Below are positions 59,401 through 64,000 of a DNA stretch of 64,000 nucleotides, piece by piece. Each line of letters starts with the position of its first letter. The first letter of the stretch is position 1. This DNA is from Apostichopus japonicus (taxonomy: Eukaryota; Echinodermata; Holothuroidea; Aspidochirotida; Stichopodidae). A program made the position numbers and the translations under genes. The notes below the pieces were generated by a model. It was given only the letters and a program-made list of their open reading frames with translations, did not search any database and had not been told where the DNA came from. Where the stretch lies: the NCBI RefSeq assembly GCF_037975245.1, contig NC_092561.1, positions 2,082,501-2,146,500 of the forward strand, read 5' to 3'.

Positions 59401-61817
59401 TATAAAGATCACACACACAAAGGTGGAATCCCATATAAAGATCACACACAGATGGTATCCCATATGAAGATCACACACATACACACAGGTGGTATCCCGT
59501 ATAAAGATCACACACACACATAAAGATCACACACATACACACAGGTGGAATCCCATATAAAGATCACACACACACACATAAAGATCACACACATACACAC
59601 AGGTGGAATCCCATATAAAGATCACACACACAGGTGGAATCCCATATAAAGATCACACACACAAAGGTGGAATCCCATATAAAGATCACACACAGGCGGT
59701 ATCCTATATGAAGATCACACACACACATAAAGATCACACACATACACACAGGTGGAATCCCATATCAAGATCACACAGGTGGAATCCCATATAAAGATCA
59801 CACACACAGGTGAAATCCCATATAAAGATCAAACACGGAGGTAGAATCCCATATAAAGATCACACACACATAGGTGGAATCCCAAAACTTACCAGGTTTG
59901 GGAATATTCAAGCTATAAGGTTATTCCTGTCTCCTTTGACATACTGTTGCATTCCCAAATTGTAGAAATTTAGATCTGACATGTATACATTTTATTAATT
60001 ATTAAATAAATTTGTTGCAAAAGTTTGCTTGCGTGAATCTGTGTCTGGGGCTTACATTATGTCTGATGACAAAATAACAAAAAAATCTCTAACAAATTAC
60101 CATATACAGACCTTCATAACAAATCTCTGTTTACTACTGAATATCCATCTAACAAATCTGCTAGAATCCAAATTCATAAGATTTGAATTACTCTCTGATT
60201 TATTATCATGGTGTGAAACAAATGCCACAATGGTGGAAAAAATTGTTTGATATATTGCATTACATGTTCAAATCAAAACTGGATACATACAAACATACAT
60301 TCAAGCACACATACATACCAGCATATATATGCTAAAATTTGCCATCCACTCGGAAATGAAACTGCATCATTTTTACAAGAGCTACTATAAGCTGAACTAA
60401 CCTGAGGGCTTGAAAGGTTCCGGTCCAATTATTTCCTTGACTTCATCATCGTTCACGGTATTATACCAAAATTTCACAAAATCTCTATTTACATTGGTCT
60501 TCCAGCTCTCTTCATACAATGTTCTTATACTGCCTGGCCCCTCAAAGAAGACCCCTGTGTGGGCTAGCAACAGGTCTATCAGCTGTGGGGCTTTTATGAG
60601 GTGAAGTACGTGCCGGCCTTCATTAGAGAGCAATGTGCAGACGTTGATAGCAAAGTCTATTTCATTGGGAAGGCCTGATAGCAGTGAGTGCTGTAACTTG
60701 TCATACTCTGATATGTTGGGTTTATCCAGACAAATCCCAGATAAGCCTCGGTACCCTGAAGGAAACAAAAGAGACAGATCCAAAGGGTTTATATTACTTC
60801 AACGACGAAGACAACGAGATATCGTTCGGGTCTGCAGCGTAACTCCTCTTGCCATAAAACACGCTTGAGCAGAAAATTCTGTTGTTATATCTTTAGCTGA
60901 ATGTGACAGGGGATGGTTACCCATCTCCGACAGATCCGTTAGTTTTTCTGAAAGTATCGGACATTTCAGAGTCAAGACAACTCATCATATTCCAATGGCG
61001 GGTGTTCAGAAGCCCCAGTCTCACTGTACTTTTTTTTCTTTTGGATGTTTATAACACCTTTAACAATGTTTATAACATTCTTTGAGTGGTGTGTGCGCAT
61101 TATAAGTCTTATTATTATTATTATAACTGGACACTCTCCTTCTTGAGGAGATATAAAAGCTTGATAGAGTTTTGACAGTAGTAACATGTTGTAAGCATTG
61201 GCATTCTGGGACTTTTGCAGCTGGCTGTCCAATATTTAGTTATTAATATAATAAATTGTAATGAAACAATGACAGTCTGGGACCAACGGTTACCCAGATA
61301 TGGAAAGATTGAGATAAATTGAAAAACTACAAAGGCCGGGGAAAAAAGGAAGAAACCCCATTCCCCCATTTCCAGACACTTTGTGGGTAGATTGAGGAGG
61401 CTCTGACCGGTCCAAGAGAGCATACAGTGCTAAAACAGGTTACCAGTTCCCTCTGACTTGGTAGAATGAGAATATAATGGTTGTGGGGGGGGGGGGGAGG
61501 AGGGGACAGGTAAGCGAGGAGCAAAGTAAATATTAAGTTTCATATATTTAAATATATCGCTAAGCTTACATTCAATGTCAAGAGCACTGATCTTGTATGC
61601 ATGATCAGTATTAAAACAATTTAACATATGGTTGCAGTTTTGACTGGGATAATCCACACATTATTCAATTTATTCAATGGATGGATAAAGTGCTAGTGTC
61701 TTTCTTTTACCTCTATGATATGCTGTAACTGGTGTAGACGGTCTGGCACCTGACTGATCGCCCCTGTCATCGTCATCTTCACCTAAGAAATGTACCTTCT
61801 CATAAGGCTCTAAGTAC
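32442..61817 (-). CDS. ARID2: ARID2 / BAF200, PBAF chromatin-remodelling subunit (5' partial, 15 exons)
   Basis: ARID2 is a signature subunit of the SWI/SNF-type PBAF nucleosome remodeller. Exons in order: 61817-61711, 60755-60402, 58917-58835, 57811-57653, 46517-46421, 44781-44572, 43439-43227, 42665-42563, 41942-41811, 40751-40624, 40180-35938, 35450-35312, 34488-34309, 33832-33741, 32553-32442. All are GT-AG and phase-consistent: 6352 nt, about 2116 residues to the TAG stop. Domain order matches vertebrate ARID2: end of the ARID ([17 protein letters not shown]), armadillo-like repeats ([30 protein letters not shown]), RFX-type domain, long low-complexity Pro/Gln/Ser region, two C2H2-like fingers, and conserved C-terminus ([20 protein letters not shown]). 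The N-terminal ARID exons lie past 64000. The visible part already exceeds whole human ARID2 (about 1835 aa), mainly through the low-complexity exon. An 11.1-kb intron (46518-57652) holds the DIRS element. Confidence 0.95.
32586..32980. repeat. 22-unit minisatellite next to the last ARID2 acceptor
   Basis: Two unit types alternate irregularly: GGTTTGCATTCTAT (14 bp) and GGTTTGCATTACATTATATT (20 bp), about 22 units in all. On the ARID2 strand the array ends about 33 nt before the acceptor of the terminal exon. Apparent reading frames across it are repeat artefacts. Confidence 0.95.
33741..35450 (-). other. ARID2 zinc-finger and C-terminal exons
   Basis: Exon 35450-35312 joins the giant exon to complete two C2H2-like fingers: CEWNGCRK ... 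HVHACKEH, then [14 protein letters not shown] with its histidines across the next junction (THVQ-EKHC). Exon 34488-34309 carries [20 protein letters not shown] and exon 33832-33741 carries the conserved [10 protein letters not shown] helix. The final residues ([10 protein letters not shown]) lie in exon 32553-32442. Introns here are 0.8-1.2 kb. Confidence 0.9.
35938..40180 (-). other. Giant 4.24-kb ARID2 exon (low-complexity region)
   Basis: A single open exon of 4243 nt (1413 whole codons, phase 2 at both ends) bounded by TTTTTTTCAG and GTGAGT. It is rich in Pro, Gln, Ser, Gly and Val. It includes a run of 12 Gln (37753-37788, mixed CAA/CAG), a Lys/Ser-rich nuclear-localisation-like block (about 37495-37605), an eight-Pro run and a Ser run (about 36060-36140), and ends in the first zinc-finger cysteines. 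Vertebrate ARID2 also has one very large exon at this position. An ATG lies in the preceding intron sequence, but the frame before 40180 is intronic. Confidence 0.92.
40624..42665 (-). other. ARID2 RFX-type DNA-binding domain exons
   Basis: Three exons (42665-42563, 41942-41811, 40751-40624) encode a winged-helix RFX-like domain. ERFACQWLNCHVE begins at the first junction, [18 protein letters not shown] and NNFARCVR follow, and [15 protein letters not shown] ends it. The order and spacing match vertebrate ARID2. Confidence 0.9.
41259..41790. repeat. 90-bp tandem satellite, about 6 copies
   Basis: Units starting GTTCACGAAAAGTGCC recur at exactly 90-bp steps (41281, 41371, 41461, 41551, 41641, 41731) with only a few substitutions. 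The array stops about 20 nt from the splice donor of the ARID2 exon ending at 41811. Confidence 0.97.
44284..44583. repeat. ~150-bp tandem duplication spanning an ARID2 splice donor
   Basis: Two copies begin with AAGT(T/C)GGACAAATCATTG, share CATACATCACATCAAGTATG and end with CATAGGCTACTTACCTATAC. The second copy includes the real donor (minus-strand GTAAGT, 44566-44571) and six exon nucleotides. The first carries the same donor sequence at 44413-44418. G-rich variable stretches separate the conserved parts. Confidence 0.9.
47195..48010. repeat. Minisatellite of ~62-70-bp units, about 12 copies
   Basis: Units centre on AGGTCTACTAACTGAGCAATC, recurring near 47238, 47301, 47362, 47424, 47492, 47562, 47631, 47701, 47771, 47841, 47911 and 47972. 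Outer copies use an AAACTTGGTTTGG linker; inner copies use GACTTAGAAATTAGTTTTGG. The array lies about 0.5 kb left of the DIRS insertion in the same intron. Confidence 0.95.
48578..48672. repeat. Left inverted terminal repeat of DIRS element (95 bp)
   Basis: Identical to the reverse complement of 54549-54643 over all 95 bp. A further 41 bp outside it (48537-48577) is unique to this end and is copied only in the internal complementary region. Confidence 0.95.
48780..48870. repeat. GTGGGTC-rich repeats in DIRS 3' non-coding tail
   Basis: The plus strand carries repeated GTGGGTC/GTGGGCC-type heptamers (GGTGGGTCC, AGTGGGCCC, AGTGGGTCC, AGTGGGTCG). They lie between the left terminal repeat and the internal complementary region. 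The rest of 48673-49012 has no recognised coding sequence. Confidence 0.6.
49013..49110. other. Internal complementary region (ICR) of DIRS element
   Basis: 49013-49068 is the exact complement of the element's left outer end (48537-48592). 49068-49110 is the complement of its right outer end (54620-54662). The two meet head to head, as expected if the ICR templates joining of the two ends into a circle, the model proposed for DIRS-1. The recombinase stop codon (TAG, 49102-49104) lies inside it. Confidence 0.93.
49102..51741 (-). CDS. DIRS tyrosine recombinase (YR) frame
   Basis: The frame is open for 879 codons, but only about the last 360 (from near 50190) look like protein. This part is a tyrosine recombinase expected to insert the circular DNA product. 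It has an N-terminal core-binding region ([36 protein letters not shown]) and a catalytic domain with the box I arginine in [11 protein letters not shown]. The H-x-x-R of [13 protein letters not shown] and a terminal [12 protein letters not shown] with the likely nucleophilic Tyr complete it. Upstream the frame overlaps the RT frame and is Pro/Arg/His/Gly-rich, typical of a shadow translation, so the first Met at 51741 is probably not the real start. How the protein is begun (reinitiation, frameshift or splicing) is not visible. Confidence 0.85.
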   Translation of the reverse strand: MEAHPEPQTSQQEVHPTGEVQDGDSHINPPPTAPRDVGILRRSKGCLPTYPHPTRGPAVPRVQVQGHRLPLHSATIWPLHGTQGFHQGNKGGPGSPPPKRGNGVRLPRRLVSTRQLPTRGSRQYKRHRLPPDETGVVNQCREIQPRAHSIDHILRGPSRPRQRHGLPDGRKNGKPSGHGQKNTRQSEYPSAHVAAPIGEDGELHRPSRPVQTQNEAAPAAPPQTLCPGSVVGGNANPTSNGASPVSHVVGRVGQDRGRATFPEPSPYNVDHDGCLPQRLGSGMGHTHSCRRMGGAREGSPYQYFRDGSGPEGRTSLGNPPNGPHCHGPVRQHHDRGVYQPSRGHSIPGPPTQDMGPARPLRLPSDRPTGVPPSRERQYTGRRTVQGVSRQWGMGALPNVVRPHIPPVRQAVRRHVRDGQERQTPDVLLQIPRPAGLEDRRPSRLMGGPLHVRLSPTGITPQNSHDASGRGSGHAFDRTLLAQSSMVPTHHRNAGGPTIQIPTGRQAPLPTERPHNPPRHHEPPSSCVETLRLSLQTAGFPPEVADIAVDARRQSTVKTYDSRLHRYYVWAGDNAADPVEASVDQVAAFLLELFREGKQISTIRNYRSAIAAVHSGFSDGSSVGTNPVLRQVLRGMFHRRPPRRRLAPSWALHEVLTTLAGSPYEPLHNAPLDKLTHKTLFLIAAASARRRSCLHALTLQRGFTRFEPGGVRLLPDPHFLPKNQSVTFTPNEIFLPSLSQASSIAEDKRWCPVRALKWYIERTKQLRTSDRLFILPRSPYTPASKDTISRWMADLIRAHTQPGEPVRAHDVRGHATSRAWFRGVPLEDIMKAAAWKTPSSFVACYLTNTPATEGDFARAALGPPPARSSTHRQGSCVTNA
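49995..52268 (-). CDS. DIRS reverse transcriptase - RNase H - methyltransferase-like protein
   Basis: A 757-codon frame for the DNA-synthesising polyprotein. RT occupies about residues 115-340, with [47 protein letters not shown] and the catalytic YLDD (282-285). RNase H occupies about 445-562, with [13 protein letters not shown] (D449), ETEAV (E481), [16 protein letters not shown] (D506) and LADALSR (D557). The C-terminal 190 residues ([37 protein letters not shown]) match the region after RNase H that DIRS literature assigns to a DNA N6-methyltransferase-like fold; its activity here is unknown. The first ~80 codons overlap Gag in another frame, so the N-terminus may arise by frameshifting from Gag. 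Confidence 0.92.
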   Translation of the reverse strand: MSTCPARPHPRAHVLTQDKVAAQDPATIRVGALRERNNNPLLRGPNTGRTARNTAEAAEAAGAVNGPRDAHPTVAAKAKVGGRLRVFWAHWEKIDPGAWVLDVVKRGYEIEFSSTPPQYGLFATTPVPEIPEKRAALEDEINSLLKKGAITRVTTANADGPLFRSSFFLTPKKNGTWRPILNLRPLNRRFIRPERFRMETLTSILHLLRPGMWASSVDLKDAYLHIPIRLEDQRFLAFRYKAIDYRFTALPFGLSTAPRVFTRVTRAVLAHLRRNGVMVFAYLDDWLVLGNSQQGALASTNATVSLLTKLGWLINVEKSNLVPTQSIIYLGARLDLASGMVYPTAERTASLVATARKILGNRNTPALTWQRLLGKMASFTDLLDLCRLRMRPLQRHLLKHYAPDRSSAATPIPLPTGLRPFLTWWAESDRIAAGRPFRNPAPTTSITTDASLSGWGAVWGTHTVAGEWAEPERGLHINILETEAVLRAVRHWATHLTGHTVTVRSDNTTTVAYINRQGGTRSLALLRRTWDLLVLCDSLRIGLRASHLAGKDNILADALSRGYLDNGEWELSRTWSDHIFHLFGRPSVDMFATAKNAKLPTFCSRYHDPQAWKTDALVVSWAGLSMYAFPPLGLLRRILTMLRDVEADMLLIAPCWPNQAWFPLIIEMLVDLPYKFPPAAKLLSQRSGHITHPDITSLHLAAWKLSGSRSRQRGFHRRLRTLQWMPAGSPRLKHTILDCTDTMFGPGTTLLIPWRPQ
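52066..53988 (-). CDS. DIRS Gag-like protein with Cys cluster and RS-rich region
   Basis: A 640-codon first frame of the element, starting at an ATG in good context (AGGATGG) just after an 18-nt A tract. The N-terminus has seven cysteines in zinc-ribbon-like spacing (C4-x2-C7, C22-x2-C25, C28, C34-x2-C37). Residues 81-115 contain three copies of an IRDG motif. Residues 175-232 are an arginine/serine-rich block ([19 protein letters not shown]) like that of SR splicing factors. The region before the C-terminus ([20 protein letters not shown]) is typical of DIRS Gag proteins, and the end is Arg/Gly-rich, suggesting nucleic-acid binding. It presumably packages the element RNA. Several plus-strand open frames across it are shadows. 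Confidence 0.85.
   Translation of the reverse strand: MENCRSCKQFRPFKAWDKHDLCPKCRPCGSKQTCSICQDWTQERWDLIGTWLADKAAEKRKKAASSKQGKKKPPAKEPQAAIRDGISPKHGGTEGAIRDGSNPPQERVSIRDGANSRAASAQPRPRPQEGPSTSGHVESRSPRRQAVADLFTSTPGSWDHNRRDFSGFSPESTERRQSRSRSRTHSRSRGRSRERHRRPRRRSRSGSSPSSSSGHSSGRHRAKKRKRRQSPDPGQALLSQVKDLLGQLLQKPSQQDPEQQGAPSIPPQPAPPPAPVTDDLAPEEAQADPWDDVSSRADDALSIAASARLLSGDSEAEDEEPLRGTEISAEAFEKATAVLRRVLGFEERVDARAHEGPASKLTLNAATQKPRASIPVDVECRERFEAVAQAKRWTAFQRSAHRTFHVGDEDWESLFTPPQIPPQVKERLRSAGALDGKDKFREKGAQTLESSLFDVDRASRAGMKYSSALLLFAELLNRSFQQAQASGISRKDTAAIIALLGPVSRMVLDQFARVSVKATLTRRDLVLNSLNWSSRSTADAFRNLPILGSDLFGGKFDDKLREEAERMKSLREADEHMSRPTSSSRPRFDSRQGSRSRSSYNQSRGAPRTQQQSAPSRPEHRPYRPQYRGSRGSRGRGKRP
53991..54050 (-). 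promoter_or_regulatory. A-tract and duplicated leader motif before Gag start
   Basis: On the coding strand an 18-A run ends two bases before the Gag ATG. Just upstream are two copies of TCGGAGATTTCTC (54009-54021 and 54034-54046), each followed by an A run. The function is unknown; a slippage-prone or translation-related leader is possible. Confidence 0.5.
54077..54286. repeat. Three iterated hairpin modules in DIRS leader
   Basis: Each module has a GCAGTTACTT(T/A)ACTGC near-palindrome followed by CGTACACGACTGCTGTACG, itself an inverted repeat (CGTAC...GTACG). Modules start near 54077, 54168 and 54238. They lie between the right terminal repeat and Gag, where a DIRS promoter, packaging signal or regulator-binding site would be expected. 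Confidence 0.85.
54549..54643. repeat. Right inverted terminal repeat of DIRS element (95 bp)
   Basis: Perfect inverse match to 48578-48672. It lies upstream of Gag and should contain or border the element's promoter. A distinct 19-bp tip (54644-54662) follows and is copied only in the internal complementary region. Confidence 0.95.
54870..55180. repeat. 87-bp minisatellite rich in GACTATGT
   Basis: TGTACATGTGACTATGTG recurs at about 54894, 54981 and 55068, a period of 87 bp. Each unit is built from GACTATG(T) submotifs. The array lies about 200 bp outside the right end of the DIRS element, in the same ARID2 intron. Confidence 0.93.
59050..59885. repeat. CA-rich compound minisatellite in ARID2 intron
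   Basis: Repeats of GGTGGAATCCCATATAAAG followed by ATCACACACACA tails of varying length, with occasional ATAAAGATCACACACATAC insert units. More than 25 units lie between ARID2 exons 60755-60402 and 58917-58835. Confidence 0.95.
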
Positions 61818-64000
61818 CTGGAGGGAAAAATCAATGCAAAAAAAAAAAAATAGGGAATGTTTAACCAGTTGTGAACAACAACATGCAAACGTGTTAATTC
61901 TACAAACTGAATGATTCTACCGACAGACTACCTGCCACTTATGACCCCATTCTATAAATCAAACTCCTCTCTTTAAATATCGAGGTACATGACACAAAAG
62001 ATCCTCCTGTAGTTATTGTTAGATGTACTGTATGGATCAGCATAGGAAAGATGACAAGGAACAAACGACAAATGGCCAAATAAATACTAGGACGAAATCG
62101 AAAGGGAAGAAAATCCACTCCTAAAATACGTGTTAGACACTTTGAATGGTAGAATGAGAAGGAAGGGCAAGGACTGGAGGGGCCAGTCACAGAGGGGGCA
62201 GAGTGTTAAAAGGTTATCAGGACATACTAGGCGCAGTAGAACAAGAGAGCTAAGGTTGTGAGGAGACAGGTAAAAGAGAAGCGAATTTAATAAGTACTAG
62301 CGCTCAGACTTACATTAGAACAGGCAGGTCCCTGAGCTACCATTATGCCTACATAAAGTATAATGGAATTTGGTGAGTAGCCCCTGGTGGGTTTTATTAA
62401 ATGCTTGAGCAAACCTTAAGTTTGGAGTTGCCCTGGTAAAACAGAGAATGGACTATTCTGACATTTTCATGACAATTTTCTTATTTCTTTTTAGTAACTG
62501 TTGGATATGCACAACTTTTTTTTTTTACCCCTTTTAACACAAACATGACCACCAAAAGAATTACTGAAGAGAAGTTTAGCAGATATACTTCAGCAGTTTT
62601 AATAAACATCAAAAGGTAATTGCAAGTAAACACACATTTTGTAACATGTCCTATAATGCAAATACTGTGTAAAACTGCACATGTTTAGCAGTCCCAAGGA
62701 GATAAATATTAAGTTAAGTTTATGCCATGGACACATTTCATGTGTGTAAACATAAATACATTAACTGTATGGTACTGTATATATTGATGCATACTTCTCA
62801 TTTCAATTTAGTAGGTTTTTCAAACACCAGGGTACTATTGGTACATTGATTTTATACAAAAATCAAACTAAAATTCACTGTTTTTAGTTGATCATACCAA
62901 AAAACAAAAAAAAATTGTTTTTAAGTATATATGGATTTTATACTGTATCATATCATATACTGTAGCAAATCAACCCTCACAGCTACTGTAGCTTAGTCAT
63001 AACCAGATGTTTCTATTCTGAACACAGTAAAACCATGAGTATTAATACATGCAATGGTTCAGTGAACACTGTTCTGTAAACCATTGATGAAATCTCCTGT
63101 AAAAGTTTATGGATGGATAAAGTAACCTTGAATCTCCTTCACTGCTTCTATTTAATCACTTTGAATGATACAGGACTCTGAGGAACTCCTATTCCTATCT
63201 TGATGATTGACGAGCTTCAAGATATTCAATGTGATGTTTGTTAATACAGGTCTATTAAAACCGTGCAATACAATATTCACCTTGCTCGTTGGGTTTTATT
63301 GTTCAAATATGATTCCCTTCCCCCCTCCCCCGGGCCCCAGTCCATCAAATAACCACTTGTGGGAGGGTAGTATCAAGTATGTACGGAAGATTTTAATTTG
63401 CTAAGTAGAATAGTTTATCGGTTGGTGTTTTGCTCTTTCAGGTTAATTGTTTGTAGTAATTATCAACAAGATGCAGATTTTTTATCTCATTTTTAAAGGG
63501 GAATAATTAAAGTGTTCAAATTTTGGGTAGCAGATTTGAAGGCTCTAAAATATCATCTCAACAACTGAGCATCTCCATACTCATAGCAATTAACATAATA
63601 TTTTGTGATGTGATAACTGATAAATTATTCCTTGGCTTACAAGATGCGCTACATTAGAATAATCAAATGAGTTCTGGTTGTCTTCCTTCTGCAAAAGCAG
63701 CAAAAAGACTTCCTGTACATCTCTGTCTATGCCTACCATACTGTAACTACACAACACAGAGATGGTTTAAGATATAACCAAAAATAAAATATATAATATC
63801 TATTCATCAGAAATCCAATGCATATAAAATATTAAACAAGGCTATCAATTCCCTCAAGGCAAGTTGTACAGTTATGGAGCATAGAGAGAAATACCTTTCC
63901 CATTTTCCACTATTAAAATGAGCAATGCTGTACTTCTTGCTATTAGTGCAGTGACTTGCGCTTGATTCCACACACGAAATGTAGATGGCTAAGACAAGGC
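61818..64000 (-). other. ARID2 intron, no exon recognised
   Basis: The first visible ARID2 exon starts at 61817 in mid-codon, so this stretch is upstream intron. I searched the minus strand for the ARID-domain sequence expected next (a GGF-rich helix and a KQYYL-type helix) and did not find it. The missing exons should lie beyond 64000. Confidence 0.6.

Larger units (their letters stand above)
43227..60755 (-). other. ARID2 armadillo-like repeat exons
   Basis: Six exons (60755-60402, 58917-58835, 57811-57653, 46517-46421, 44781-44572, 43439-43227) encode the helical-repeat region between ARID and RFX domains. Landmarks are [79 protein letters not shown] and [15 protein letters not shown]. 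This array is expected to serve protein contacts within PBAF. The last of these exons ends in a Pro/His-rich linker. Confidence 0.88.

Noticed and set aside
59050-59885. Array with regularly spaced repeats resembling a CRISPR array
   Set aside because: Eukaryotic CA-rich minisatellite. The 'spacers' are repeat variants, and no cas genes or constant repeat/variable spacer pattern exist.
62191-64000. Upstream ARID-domain exon of ARID2
   Set aside because: I looked for the expected sequence on the minus strand and found no matching frame.

Overview
The window is nuclear DNA from an animal. The host sequence is AT-rich. Genes are split into short exons with GT-AG introns, and there are many microsatellites and minisatellites. 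Three conserved animal genes were rebuilt exon by exon from splice sites, reading phase and recognised family sequence. The gene set and a DIRS-type retrotransposon fit a marine invertebrate, possibly an echinoderm. That taxonomic guess is inference; no marker gene here proves it.

Layout: 1-9261 has no recognised host gene. It holds AT microsatellites, an internally deleted hAT-transposase relic (3704-4150) and a MITE flanked by TTAA (5320-5690). A complete parvin gene lies on the minus strand (9262-17704, 13 exons, 366 aa). It is head-to-head, across a 1.08-kb shared promoter region, with a complete PWP1 gene on the plus strand (18784-25562, 12 exons, 489 aa). A 6.9-kb convergent intergenic/UTR region follows. 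From 32442 to 61817 the minus strand carries 15 exons of ARID2 (BAF200, a PBAF chromatin-remodelling subunit). The stop codon is included, but the first exons, which hold most of the ARID DNA-binding domain, lie beyond the right edge.

The most striking object is an apparently intact, GC-rich DIRS-type tyrosine-recombinase retrotransposon (48537-54662, about 6.1 kb), inserted in sense orientation in an 11.1-kb ARID2 intron. It has 95-bp perfect inverted terminal repeats and an internal complementary region that copies both outer termini back-to-back. Its open frames encode Gag, reverse transcriptase/RNase H with a methyltransferase-like tail, and a tyrosine recombinase. Gag carries an N-terminal cysteine cluster and an SR-protein-like arginine/serine region, and the leader contains three iterated hairpin modules.

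The ARID2 introns are also rich in tandem repeats, several touching splice sites: a 90-bp satellite 20 nt from a donor, a 22-unit minisatellite about 33 nt from the last acceptor, and a 150-bp duplication that copied a donor site. The three host genes do not form a pathway. Parvin acts at integrin adhesions, PWP1 in ribosomal-gene chromatin and ribosome production, and ARID2 in nucleosome remodelling.
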